A stretch of DNA of 64,000 nucleotides from Gordionus sp. m RMFG-2023 (Eukaryota > Nematomorpha > Gordioida > Chordodea > Parachordodidae), in assembly GCF_954871325.1 (NCBI RefSeq), contig NC_088775.1, positions 79,833,561 through 79,897,560 on the forward strand. Reading direction: 5' to 3'. A program made the position numbers and the translations under genes. Below the pieces are notes generated by a model. That model saw only the letters and a list, made by a program, of their open reading frames with translations, was not told the DNA's origin and searched no databases. Of the stretch, positions 1 through 12,720 are shown in pieces (the stretch's first letter is position 1; every line of letters starts with the position of its first letter).

Positions 1-195
1 ATCTTTGCATTTTATTTTGCGTCTCCTCTAATTGACAGCTATCAATAAATAATATTTATAGAGTATGATAATTAGTTTATTTATAAAAGTTATCGAAGAT
101 CGATCATATGTTTTTATCCAAGGTTTTGCTTCACAAAACGCTTAATGTATGTATAGTTTAGCTCACTTGCACTTACCTATCAATTTTTAATACAA

Positions 196-3100
196 ATGTT
201 TCCGAATATAATTCTGCCATCTAAGGATATTGTTGCTCTATCAAATTATTTGAGTATTCTATTCATAATTCTCTTTTTATTTGTATCCTCTTTCCTACTA
301 CTCAGGTAATGTTTTCTTTTGATATTTAGTTTCTATTACAATCTAGACTTTGGCAACACGAGGGAATTATTTTGAACATTAATATTGACTCTTCTACTAA
401 ATCACAGTTTAATAAATATCAAAATTTATATATGCAATCAATAAAATGCCCTTATATTGTTAAACTCAATGAAAACCAGAATTCAAATTTTAATGGTAAT
501 ATATATATATATTAATTTCACTAAATTGTAATGACATCAAATCACTATATATAAAAATATTAAAATTAATATCCTAATAAATTATTTATTAATTATTTAC
601 TTAAAACTAAAGAAATTAAATGAATGCAAATTATTTATTAAATAAAAAACATATAAAGATGGCTGTTATCTAAAATTTCACATAGAATACCCAAAGATTA
701 TTGTATGGCCATTTTGGGGTGTAAATGCAAAACAATTATTTGACTCCCTTAATCTTCCATGGGCAAAATGGTTAGTGAGTCTGAATAATAGAACATTATT
801 GAATTGCTATTATCAAAGTGAACCTATTGAGTAAAATTTACTAAAAATATAAATATATTTATTTTTTTACAAAATGAAATTTACTTTTAATTCTTTTTAT
901 ATTTTAACATAATTTAGGCATAAAATTAATTGTATTCAAAGGTTAGTTATTTTATTTAGTTAGGCTTCATTTTAAAATTATATTATATGTGTTAGGTTTA
1001 CTTCAAATTCAATTTAGGCACAAATAATATGAGAATCAACAAATATTTTTTTAAATTGATAATTCTTTAAATGCAGATTTAAAAACAAGAATTGAAAATT
1101 AATTTTCAAGTTTTTATTCTAAGGAGAGAGGAAAATATATTCTACTGGCTGCCAGTATAGATATACTTAGCTCAGAGAGTAGAATAGATCATCTCTTTTT
1201 AATAGCAATCTCATATTTAGGGAATTAAATATTTGGCCCTTAATCTATACCAATATGTGTAAGAGCGTTTTAAAATTATCAACCAAAATTTTCTAATTCC
1301 GAAATTTATTTTTTATAGAAAACACAAGAAAATATTAACTATTTTTAAACTATAGCCTGATGTTATTAAATATTTCCCTCTTCTAATATACTAAAAATGT
1401 AAATCACTGGGGATGATTAGATAGGGGCAAAAATGATCTAAAGTGTTTTCTATTTGAACAAACGTTTTTAGAATACTTTCAAATATAAATTTAAAAAAAA
1501 AATTTTTTTTTTCTAAGTACGTTCAAATGATGAAATTTACCTGGCATCACTAATGCACTGTTTATTTAATAACGATTTTGTACATAATATATATATATAC
1601 TATAATATACTATTTAAGCCTAGCAAAAAAAAATTATGGTTTGGGTGATGATATAACAAACGTTTTGCCAAATAACATATCTTGGGAAGATATTTACATT
1701 AAACGACCTAGAAGTGTCAAAAGTGAGATGTTAGGATCCGCTCCTAGGTCCTCCTACCCCTTAGTCATTATCTGTGAAGCACATTCAAATTACTCCATCG
1801 ATTCTTCAGATTATCATTTGAAATTGCGGGATCGTACTAAGTCATCGTCGCCTGATAAATCTAGTCTAAAATATTCGTCTAATAATTATAACGACAATGC
1901 CATGCGCAATCATTCTTATCAAGATCAATATTGGGATACTTCTAAAAATATGGCGAAAACGGTGGGTAAATAAGATAATATATGAGTAATTTTTTTTCTT
2001 CTATATCTCTTTAGTGTTAACCAATGTAATTTATATTATTGCTTAAAAAATATATATATAATTAGAACCTGAAAAAATACGAATTTATACGTATTCAAAC
2101 AATAAAATATTTTCCAAAAGTGGAAAAATAAGAGGGATTTTAAATATTAGAAGTTCCACAAACATGCCAATAATTACGAATATTTTCAATTTTTAAAAAA
2201 TAATTTGATCGAATAATGAAACGGCTATTATTCGACCAATTATTCATAATCTTGTTATTGATAAAATACGAATTAAATCGAATGAATATTTTTTTTGAAA
2301 AAAATTTAACCCCAATACCCAAGTATTTAGTAATGAATTGAATTATATTTTAAATTTGAACTTCTGCCCAAATCCTAATATATAAAGATGGGTTCGTAGA
2401 GAAATTTATCTTTTTTGTTATTAGTTACAATATTACAGGAAGGGTAAATAGAGCTCTGTCGATATTAAATAGCGGATACCGGCTCGGGGCCGTTATTTAT
2501 CTTTTTAAAAATTGGATCGGGTTAATATTTTCAACTGATCCGATATTATCATTGATTTTTGGATATTTTATGATTGTAAATATATTTTATTAATATTGAT
2601 TTTTTAAAATTTTATAATATATTTTTTTTTGATTGCCTTTTTAAAAATACCGTCGATTCAAAATTTTAACTAAGTTCCAATAAAGGATTTGTCTTTGAAA
2701 ATTATATTATCGTCTGCCTTTTTATTACTTTAATTTATTTTTTTATTTAATGTAATATTACAAAGAAAAGAGTATTGGATCGTTTTTTTAAATGATTGCT
2801 AACGCCAAACGGTAATTTTATCAAGTGCACGACGCCATTTTGATATGCATTATTTGCGTTTGAAATGCTCAATTTGTGCGTACTGAAAGAAAATAGTTAA
2901 AAATGTGAAAATTTTTTAATATATTATTTACGACAAAAATCACATTTAACGAGTCACTCATTCGCTATGAACCTCCTATAATTTAAAAGAGATTTATTAA
3001 CTTTGAGGGAATAAAATAAACAAAATGCACTAAATCATCCGTGATGGCACCAAATTTCGCCTTGGCCATTAGAAAAATTTCAGTGTTAACTTGTTTTGAG

Positions 3101-6100
3101 TATGATTTGGCGTAAAAAATATTGACTTTTTTTAACGACAACTATCGAAATAGGATTACAGCTATAGAAAATAAATCATAAAAATTATTTTCAAAAAATA
3201 ATATTTTTAACCCTTGAACTTATTAGAAATTTTTTATTAATTACTTATATTTTATTTATAACAAATGTTTTTTTTCGTTACATTATTCCACCACATAACA
3301 TTTAAAAAATTAATAAATTTAATTTTATTAATTTAATGAGGCCCGACCCTGGTAAATTAGCCAAGCCGTTTTTTCGATTTTTTTAAATATACCAGGCCCT
3401 GGCCTAAAATTTTTTTTTAAAACATTACTCAGGCTGGGCCTTATAAATCGCCATTATTATCTATAAAATTATTTAAAAAATTCCAGGCCGTGTCCTGGAA
3501 AGAGTGCCTCTGCAGGCCTCTGATAAATATCTTAATTCGTAGTAATGGCAAATAATTATATGCTGCTCTTAAATTTATTTGTCATTTCATTCAGATTGTT
3601 TCACCTTATAGAAAAAATTCTCCCCTATATGAGACGGATATTTAAACGAGAGCTAGATTTGAATTGGATAGGTGTCACCTTGAATATAATCATATTCCTA
3701 TCTTTTATCATCTGTTATCAACTTAAAATTATCAATTTTTTGGGTTAACCCTTTACTAGAGATTTGTCCAGTTTGCGATCGACCTTTTTAACAGGTTAGG
3801 TCAGGCCGGCAAAAGGTTTATGGAAGATGTAAAAATATATAAGCTATGTTACATGTGTTATTCGATAAATTTTGACTCTGATTTCTGTTTGTGACAGGGT
3901 TTATAATTCATTAACTTTTTTCTTAAAAAAATTCAAAAATATCGGTAATGAGATTTATTTTTTAAAAAAAGGGCAACATTTTATATGGCCAAAGATTGCT
4001 TGGATTCATTGGTAAATTTATATATTATCATATTTGTAGGATTTATTTATTCATACCTTCATATTTTTATTTAATACATAAAAAAAAGAGTAAATTTTGA
4101 AACAAATATAAGAAAATAAAATTTTAATTGCACGGCTACAGGGGTAGTTACGGATAATAATGCATTGCAATTAGTATAAATTCTGAATATTTAAAAAAAT
4201 TTTATTCAAATAAATATTATATTTAAAAATCAAAATAATAAATATAATTTTTAAAAAAATTTAACTTAATATTTTGCAATTTCATGTATTTAATTTACTA
4301 ACGAAGAGGTAAAAAGTGTAAAGACGAACTAATATTAAATATCTATAGAAATGATCATCTTGAACTACTCTATTAAGAAGAATCCTATATTAACAGATGA
4401 CATCCAAATATATTTAAATCAATGGTCAACACTGTGCAAAATTTTCTAAGGAAATTCGAAAAATATTGACAAAATAATTTACCAAAAAAGTTATAACCAA
4501 CCTTGAAAGATCTTTAAAGATGATAAATCTAATCACAAAATCCTAGGGTGTGAAGATAAACATCAATTTTATAATTTTTTAAACTTATTTTAGCAGTTTA
4601 ATAAATTAAAATGAATAATGTATAAAATCTTGAGTGATGGAGGTCCTAAAATAAAATTTCCGGTGGTGATAATACATAAATAATTATAATCTTGGATCAA
4701 CTCTTTGGTATAGCAGCTTTTCACCATATAGAAAAAATATTTTTCTCTTTTGATCCGATCCAATTCAAATTTAGAAACAGGCTTTAAATAAAATGCTGAA
4801 AAATTAGCTTATCATTTTATATATTTTTGTTGAAAAAATCCTATAATATTTAAATTTGTTAATTGGTGAAATTATACATTTTTAAAAAGAAATGCTAGTT
4901 TATATGTCTGAGCAGGCGCTTTACGAAGAGGGAGTAAGATCCCTCCCATCATAAATTTGTCGTAAATATCATCTTGAGCTAATAAAAATTTCCCACCTAC
5001 ACACTACCCACCTACCCCCTCCTCTCGCCCAAAAATATACAATATAGTAATATAAATAAAAAATTATTAAAAGTTAATAAATTTTTATAATAACACCTAT
5101 AATTCAAAATTTTTAGAAAAGAAAAGTGGCAACACAAAATATTTTTATTAAAATCTAATATAGCTATAGGTCTACATAACTTATTAAGAATCACTTTAAA
5201 ATTATATTCAAAAACGTATTTGTAGTAAAATGTCACGTGATTTGCAAATTACGAATTTTTATTAATAAATTTAGTTAAGGTAAAAAATAGTAACTTAAAT
5301 CAAATATAATATTTTTCCACCCACATGCTGGTTTGTGAATATAGTACATGATTATTTATTAGAGACTTGCAGAGATCCAAATTTTAGGTTCAGCATTGAT
5401 TTAAAATGAAATTCCATTTTCAAAGCCCAGCCCGGGATTTGAAAAATTTTAAAGATACATAAATATTTAACTTTGATTATTTTACCGACCCGGCTCAAAA
5501 TTTTTAGAAGTTTTGTTTTTTTGAATAAATTTTAGGGATATTTTGCAAAAATATTTCAAAGGGAAAATTGAAAATATGATCAGTATAAATGAATATTGAA
5601 CAGTCCGTTACGTGATTTTCCACCTGATTTAATTCGTTATATAGAAAGAAAGTAGGAAGGAAAAAAAAGAAGAGGAAATTTTTAAAATTGTCCCAGTTTT
5701 TTTAAACCCACCCGATTATTTGAAATTATACCATTTCTTAGCCCGTTCGGTTCGAGCCAGCAAATATCGGCTATTTAATAGAATTTGTATAGTTTCTACT
5801 TTATAACACACATTTCGTACATTCATGTAATAATCTTGAGTTCTGGACCCTTCGAAATTTTTAATGGAATTCGGGGTGTCCAGGTGCAAGCTTAGATATA
5901 GACTTGGATAATTTTTAAGTCATCATTTTGTTTTCTCTGTTTCAAAATTTATTTACATTCATCATTTATGAATAAATCTAATTATTACCATCATCTTTCA
6001 ACTTTTATTACCATATTCTATAAATATACTAATTATCCCTTAGCATGTATATTAGCCGCGTGGGAATATTAATTTAAAGACTTCCTTATAGGATCCATGA

Positions 6101-8460
6101 TTTTTAATGATGAATCAAGTTATAAGCATAAAAAATTGACTTAACTTTAATGAAGATTGAGTTGGGTTTTTTTAAGTGGCTAGCCTTTGAGTTGGCTAAA
6201 GATAGGTGATTTAGCAACACCAGCAATTAATGATATTTCGAGAAAGAATATTCTTTAGTATAGTAGAAAACCTGAATAAAAAAGTTGTTAATTTCGAAAA
6301 ATCAAAAGTTGCATAGTTGGGAAGACCTTCTCTGAGTGTTGTTAAACGGCTAACTCAATATTTTAGCCAGAAAATATTGCCTAAACCTTCATTATTTTGC
6401 TGATAGAATTTCAAACCTTTGTACCATCTATGGGCAAGATCTTCAGGCATACGTAATTATTTCCTGGATAAATATTGAACTGGCTGTTTTTTTAAAAATC
6501 GGCTCCAATCGAGCCGTTTAAAGAGTCTAATTATAAATTACATGATCGGAAACAGTCGGCAATATTTTTTTCCCCCGAATCGAATTTACTCATATCATCA
6601 AAATACGTTTTGCTTAGAAAATTGTTTTCCTTATTTCTTCACCAAGTCTGATATGTTTCTTTAAGGGAAATAAAAAATAAAGAATAATTATTTCTGCCCC
6701 ACGACTGACCATGGGGCGGTCTTGCAGAATTCTATAATATATGCGATTTTTACTTTAACTTATTTCAACCAATAAGAATTCTAATTATAAACCTATATAC
6801 TCTATATGCCTATCTCGCATTTTTAATATTGTATTTTAACCATATCAACATAATTTTTCCAGGTCTAATATCGTTATAAATACTAATTTAAGTAATGATT
6901 TAAAATTATTAATTAAATATTCACTTAAAATTAGTTTAAAAAAGGGATTTTATAAATCCCTAAATATGTTGGTTTGCCAAAAAAAAATAATATTTACTTA
7001 TAAATAAATAAAAAAAGGAAAATAAATATTTTATTTGCGTCAAAAAGCTCTCTTTTGTAAAAACACAAGAATATATAAATTTGATAATTGTTATCTGGAT
7101 ATTTGAACTCTATTTTTAGTTGTTTTAACATATTTTTAGTAGATTAAAAAATGGCTAAACATAGCTCAATTTTTTTTTGAAAATGTAGAAATTAACTCTT
7201 GCTCGAGAAAAAAGAAGAAAAAGAAAGATATTTATTATTTATCATATTAATTAAAATTATGATCGACTCCATTTTAGGCTTCGCTAATTACCGTTCTTCA
7301 TTTATACGACTCACTTAGTACGCAATCATCAACTATTCTTGCTCAATATCTAAAAATGTGTAACGGGACTGTATATATTTTACAAGTATGTATATATTAT
7401 GTTAGCATCAATTTCCGGCATTGTATTATTTTTTCCACTTTAAATCATTTTTTGAACACATTTTTTAAAATTTCAAAATATGATTTTTCCAGAAATGTAT
7501 CCCAACATATTTGAAATACCTACTCTTTTAATTTTAGACAATTTTGTTATGAACTTTTGAACCTAATATAATTTATATTAATTTTTCCATAGATTTTTTT
7601 TATAAAATTGTCTACATAAGATAGTATACTAATATATATAACAATATCTAATAGTATACATAATCTCTTACAAGCCTTCATAGCTTCCCCCTATCCCCAC
7701 TGCTTTTTAGTCCTAAGTCTCGTAAATATCAACAGCGTTGTCGCTCAAGAGGCGTATAATTCATCGCTAAACTATAGTATAGCAATATAATTTAATATGT
7801 ATATTTGTAATTACGCATCTTCTTGAGCGGTATCTCTGTATATCGCGATTACTATAAACGAGGTCTTAGACATAAAATAAGTTTTTTTAAAAATTATAAT
7901 ACATTTAATTTATTTTTTAATAGGCTGATATTTAAAAAATATAATTTTTCCTGCCTCGTTAAAAAAGAGAGCAGCATTCTTCACTTACTACCTTAGAAAT
8001 CTCACTATTAAAAAGTATGTTAGGAGACGGTCTATTGTATGACTATTGTTTGTGCTTTGCATAAATTTTTTTTGATAAACTTTATTTATAAAAAAATACA
8101 CGAAATTAATTCAATAAATATTATGTTTCTGTTCATCTTATTACATCTTTTTAAAAAAAATAAATTATGTATATATTTTTTTTATAAAATTTTTGCATTA
8201 TACAGCAATTATATATGAATCCAGACTCGGGCTTGAACGATAACGGGAAACTAGAGTGCGATTTAAAATACGCCGACGACAACTTATCGAGTGAATCTTA
8301 CTCGAAAGCTCCAAGTATTTGCGTAATTTGCAATGAGAACCCTTCCGACCACGTTATATTACCCTGCCGCCATGTATGCACATGTAAAACATGTTTTTCT
8401 AAATTAGACAAATGCCCTATGTGCAGGGGTCCGCTTATATCTTTTTGGATACTCAAATAA
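196..8460 (+). CDS. CGRRF1-like: CGRRF1-like membrane-anchored RING E3 ligase, five exons found
   Basis: Exons read as 196-305, 347-495, 686-830, 1619-1961 (or 1965) and 8206-8460. All junctions are GT-AG and keep one frame through exon 4. The start is the ATG at 196. Exon 1 encodes a short head and a hydrophobic membrane segment (about residues 16-36) before the donor CAG/GTAATG. Exons 2-4 follow the order of human CGRRF1 as I recall it, including a PFWG motif matching CYWG, VLPNN matching QLPRD, and PRSSYPLV matching PRSRYPLV. The last exon has a C3HC4 RING: CVIC, LPCRH, CTCKTC and CPMC, then a short tail. Joining 1961 directly to 8206 stays in frame and gives about 333 residues, close to the human 332. 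The conserved middle block with HIPD in human was not found, so an exon may be missing from this model. Human CGRRF1 is an ER-membrane ubiquitin ligase. Family assignment is good; the intron 4 junction is uncertain. Confidence 0.75.
2060..2310. repeat. ATTCGA-rich dispersed repeat, copy 1
   Basis: Contains aaaatacgaattta, a ttgatcgaataatg palindrome and tattgataaaatacgaatt. The same order of motifs recurs at 13230-13510 in a RIOK3 intron, in the same orientation. Type unknown; probably a decayed short transposon. Confidence 0.5.
3338..3528. mobile_element. fragment of the GGCCCGG short-element family
   Basis: GC-rich blocks (aggcccgaccctgg, ccaggccctggcc, aggctgggcc) are spaced by poly-A/T. 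The fragment ends in ctctgcaggcctctg, the family's right terminus. The left terminus is absent. Confidence 0.6.
5362..5790. mobile_element. degenerate GGCCCGG-family copy
   Basis: Starts tagagacttgcagag, close to the family end TAGAGATCTGCA. It contains cagcccggg, gacccggctc and a right part with agcccgttcggttcgagcc. The right boundary is uncertain. Confidence 0.4.
6335..6527. mobile_element. hAT-derived MITE (GTTGTTAAACGGC family)
   Basis: Opens gtgttgttaaacggctaactc and closes aaaatcggctccaatcgagccgttta, in inverted arrangement. The centre carries the family's paired taaacctt... and ...cttcaggc halves. The left arm is partly deleted relative to the copy at 21029. Confidence 0.6.
7710..7871. 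mobile_element. foldback element with ~60-bp inverted arms
   Basis: The left arm (gtcctaagtctcgtaaat ... cgctcaagaggcgta) and the right arm (tacgcatcttcttgagcgg ... cgaggtcttagac) are imperfect reverse complements, with a short AT-rich loop. There is no coding capacity. A nonautonomous DNA element is the simplest reading. Confidence 0.55.
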
Positions 8461-8909
8461 TATGTTTTTTATATATATAAAATCAAAAGCTTTCTCAGAA
8501 TGTATTTTAAATAGAATATTTATAACTATCTATATTTAATTTCGTGTAATTATTATATCAAAGAAAAACAAAATATATTTCAAACGATTTTTATTATAAA
8601 AATTAGTTTTATACCTGGCGTGATTTCGAATAGAACTATGATAATATAAGTTTATAAAATGACACCGGTCCAAAAGGGAACTCTTCTAATAATTACTAAA
8701 ATAGTTAGTAAGTTCTTTTATAATATAAGTTAATCGATCACTCGCTATTCGAAGAAATTAAAAAATATATGCATTATTTTTAAAAGGATCTACTTTTACC
8801 ACCAAAAACGTTATATTTTGTAATTTGTGTTTATTTTATGGAATGAAATATATACCATTTTACAATATTTTTTTTAACAGTTAGCAATATATTTTGGGCC
8901 TATTATACA
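8461..8909. other. intergenic stretch after the CGRRF1-like gene
   Basis: AT-rich sequence following the RING stop codon and presumably carrying its 3' UTR. No other feature was seen before the hAT end at 8910. Confidence 0.4.
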
Positions 8910-9797
8910 CAGGGCTGGGCAATCTTTCAGAAAAATATATTAAAATATAAATTCAAAAAGAAACTTATTTGAGATTAAATACTTTTTTAAAAAAATGTAT
9001 TTTAAATATTAAATACTCGCAAGAAATTTCCATAAAATGTATTAAAATACAAATACTTTGACGAATACTTAGTATTAAATTTTTTTTAAATCAATCATGC
9101 GTATTTTTTTTTTACTTAATATTTTTCTAAAATTATATAAATAAATATATCGTATCAAAAAATTTCTAGGTATTTAATTTAGAATTATATCACAGACACC
9201 GAATTTTAATATGATATATGGCTAAATGGCATGTAGAGATCTCGGTGGAACTGTAATCTCAATCTTTAAGTTTTATATTGCCTTCAAAAATATTTAACTT
9301 TAGTTCCACCTTCATTGTGAACGTTGTTCATTTTAATTGAATAGGATGAACCGAATAAGATCTTGATTCCTTTCTCTAACTCGGGTCACAAAATGAAAAG
9401 AAATAAAACTGTGAATTTTTCATTTATAATTCAATTTATAATATAGTGAAAAAAAACTAGTTTTTCTATCATTTTAAATCGTTATAAAGTTACTTTTTAA
9501 ATTTCATTATCTAAAATACAGATACTCTGAATAAATGCTAAATATTAATACATTGATTTAATAAAATTTCTAATCAATTCTAAAATTTAATTAAATTTTT
9601 ATCTATATTTATTTGTATAATATTTTTTTCTAATTGTATAACACTTAATACTGAAATAAAGATAGCAACGTGAGATTCAACCATTTTCAAATAATTTTTT
9701 TTTAAAATATGAGTAAAATTCAAAGTTGGAGCGCCGCTCCTTTTTAAAAATGAGGAGAGGGAACTAGCTCTTTTTCGGGCTCAGTTTTCGATATTAT

Positions 9798-9960
9798 GGA
9801 TTTAGAGATCATAGAAGAAGAAATCGAATTTTCATTTCCATCATGCAAAAAATATTTTAAATTTCTAAAAGATGTTGAATGATCAAACAAATTTAAGGGC
9901 AAATGCCTTTTGTGTTTAAGTAAAAGTATTTTCATTTTCAAAAGTGAGCAACTCCAATCT
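9798..9960 (+). pseudogene. BED zinc-finger N-terminus of hAT transposase (broken)
   Basis: Reads MDLEIIEEE from 9823, then an in-frame TGA, then KGKCLLC and a downstream stretch rich in Lys and Ser. This is the C-x2-C half of a BED finger as in hAT transposases. The opposite-strand reading here is a shadow. Confidence 0.5.
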
Positions 9961-10138
9961 AAAAAAGCATCTAAAAATAAAAAATATTTCTTTATACGAA
10001 ATGATAACTATATTTTTTTTATTTTGGAATAATTTTTTTTTAAATAATTATTTTTGGGCAATTCATTATAGTTGAGCTTGTGTTGTTAGATATGATGCTT
10101 TTTTAAATATATTTTAATTTTCTCATTACTTGTTCAAC

Positions 10139-10330
10139 CAGGGTTGTTAAACGGCTCGATTTAAGTCGATTTTTAAAAACGGCTAAATCAATATTTTAGC
10201 CAAAAAAATATTGTCTAAGCCTCGAGATTTCGTTAATAGATGTTCAAATCTTTGTGCCACTTATGAACAAAATCTTAAGGCTTGCATAATATTTTTCCTA
10301 GTAAAATATTGAGTTAGCCGTTTTTAAAAA
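10139..10330. mobile_element. MITE remnant (GTTGTTAAACGGCTC family)
   Basis: Opens cagggttgttaaacggctcg and continues through the family's aaaacggctaa, tattttagcc and tgagttagccgttttt blocks. The right terminus is lost. Confidence 0.6.
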
Positions 10331-11879
10331 TTTTTTTGTATCTGAATTAAAAAATATCTTTATAAAATACCCCGCTTCCCTCTAGTGCTCCTTTGGAGCG
10401 CTTATTTAGTATTGCAAAGCACGTCTTGGGGGAGAGGCGTGGATGTTTGTTAGATTCTAATTTAGATTGTTACTTTTAAAGGCTAATTAAAGATTATAAA
10501 TATTTTGATAGATCATTTAATATAAATAAAACTTTTTGAAAAAAAATGATTTTGTATATTTTAGCCAAATATATTACGGAAGCCTGGAGATTGAGCTCAT
10601 GGATGGCAGAAAGGTTTGGACATCTCAGGGTTGCCATACAAATCATTTAAAAATATCTGTCTTAATCGACTTTATATTCAAAAAGATACAGATACTTAAA
10701 AAATATTATATAGTTAATTTAGCTAGTATTAAAAGGATATTTCAAAATTTAATCCGAATTTAAATATTTTATAATGTATGAATGACGTTGGTCATCATAT
10801 AATATTTGAAACAACTACCATATTTTTTTAATCGCTTTACGTCGATCATATTACAATAATGCAGTAATAGATCAACTGCAGAGGTTATCAAAGCAGTTTT
10901 AAGAAAACAATTAGGTATACCTGTTGTACGAGATCGAATAGTATGTTTGATAGCCCTAGTTCATTAAAATTTAAAAGCAAACTACCATAATTTTGAGAAA
11001 AATTCCAAAACTAAGAGATATTGAAATGCAATATTTAGAAGAATATTGCCATACAATGTTCCCAGATAAAATACAAGGCGATATCAACTGCTATTATCAG
11101 CTACATATATTAAATTTTGTTAAAAAATATCACAAATTTAATTCAAACTGATCTGCATTTAGAATCGTAATATAAATTTAAATATAATATTTAAAAATAT
11201 ATATGAATTTGATAACAACTTTAAAACCGCATTTTTGGTCACTGTTTATCATCCTTACTTTAAAATCGTTGGATTGATGATAAAAAAGAAAAAAAAATAC
11301 CTTCAGAATTTATTAATAAACGAAGTTTTGTAATATTTAAATTAAAACGAAAAATGTATTATTCAAATTAGAAGAATTACTACAATATTATTTAAGATTG
11401 CAGACTATGTATATGATTAAGGAAAAGATAAATAATTTTATATTATACGACTTTTCCAAATTTAGGAAAGTATTTTTCTTAATTTTTATGTTAACTTTAA
11501 CCCTTTGCTTTTTAAATTTTATGTATTATTTTATAATTATGTAAGAAAGTAGCAGTAAAATTATTTTATTTATTTGTTTATATATATTCTGATTATTAGT
11601 TTCAGTTCAGTTTATTTCAATCTATTCTTCAAATTTACCTCAATTTATTTGCTAAACGAAGTTTTAACTATTTTAAAAAATAATATTAAAATTAATATCA
11701 GCAAATTCTTCAATTGATGAAGATGATCACTTTTATTTTAAAAACTACCACATCTAATTCAAATAATTCAGTAAATAATATTGAATTAGTGGTCTTAGAT
11801 TATATGAAAGATGATAAGCGCAGTATAAACATGTTAAATAATTATAAATATATGAAAAAAAATATTAAAATTAAAACAA

Positions 11880-12001
11880 TATTTCCGTCCTCTGCCCTTG
11901 TTGAACGATTATTCAGCTTGCTGGTATTATCAGTAGACCAAATCGTAAAAGACGACAAATTGTTAGAAAAATTAATAATATTAAAAAGAAATGATTTATG
12001 A
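11880..12001 (+). pseudogene. hAT dimerisation domain (C-terminus of transposase)
   Basis: The frame open from 11714 to 12001 ends with FPSSALVERLFSLLVLS, the PSSSAxxERxFS signature of the hAT C-terminal domain, then KLLEKLIILKRN before the stop. It fits the end of the transposase of the surrounding element. Confidence 0.75.
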
Positions 12002-12337
12002 TGTTGATTTATTGATATTTACTAATTAATTTTTTATTCTGATATTGTTTTTATTATTATAGTATACATTTTTTTTTAAAATATAACTTTATATCGCACT
12101 ATCTTATATAACAAATTTGTAATTTTCTACAATTTATTTTCATATTTTTTAAAAATTTATATTATAGCATATTTTATTTAAAAAATAAAGCTTGATACAT
12201 TTTGATTTTGACTATTTAAAGTTTGAACAATTTAATTTTTTTAAACAGCATCTTATTGAAATTTTTCATAATTATCTAGTATCTTAAATACAAAATTTCA
12301 AAAAGTATCTGTATCCGAATATTTTTGCACAACCCTG

Positions 12338-12412
12338 GGACATCTATTAACAAAACTTCAAAGCTTGTGTAATATTATTTTGGTTAAAATCTTAGTGGTT
12401 TTAAAAACTAAC
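12338..12412. mobile_element. half of a MITE abutting the hAT end
   Basis: ggacatctattaacaaaac ... ggttaaaatc ... gttttaaaaact is the reverse complement of the first half of the 21029-21250 MITE, beginning exactly at its midpoint. It sits immediately outside the hAT right end, which suggests insertion or rearrangement inside a MITE. Confidence 0.5.
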
Positions 12413-12720
12413 AGCACACATATATGATATTGCTCATACCAAGTTTCAGAAAAAACCAATCAAACCATCATGCTTCTTTATAAATTCTAAGTCATCCATC
12501 CGACCTCATTTTTTTTGGCTACAAGAGTATTTTTCTAAAAAAATGTTTTTACAAAATTTGATATTTATGGAGACGAGTATTTATGAATCCCGTTAAAATA
12601 ATTTATTAAATCATAAGATAAAAATAATTAATAAATTCATTTAACTCTTTATTAACTTGATAAACAAAATGACAATAAATAATTAGATATAATCATTATT
12701 TGAAATAAATAAATAAAATT

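Larger units (their letters stand above)
1966..8205 (+). other. long intron 4 of the CGRRF1-like gene, repeat-filled
   Basis: About 6.2 kb between the fourth and the RING exon. It ends in a clean acceptor (TTGCATTATACAG). It holds an ATTCGA-rich repeat, fragments of GGCCCGG-type elements, a short inverted-repeat element and a long foldback element, listed separately. Elsewhere it is AT-rich with no coding signal I can defend. A missing exon of the host gene could lie here. Confidence 0.6.
8910..12337 (+). mobile_element. decayed hAT transposon, BED finger plus hAT C-terminus
   Basis: The ends match as hAT terminal inverted repeats: cagggctgggcaa on the left against ttgcacaaccctg on the right, with aagtatttt-like subterminal sequence near both. 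Inside, on the + strand, are a BED-type zinc-finger remnant near 9798-9960 and the C-terminal dimerisation region near 11880-12001. The transposase is interrupted by stops, so the element is dead. I could not match an 8-bp target duplication at these exact ends. A short MITE remnant lies inside at about 10139. Confidence 0.65.

Noticed and set aside
3545-3748. 67-codon open frame as the missing CGRRF1 exon
   Set aside because: It does not match the expected block, and part of it recurs near 4719-4800, so it is probably repeat sequence.
8910-12337. A clean 8-bp duplication for this hAT
   Set aside because: attataca and ggacatct at the two sides do not match; the right flank is MITE sequence, so the site was probably rearranged.
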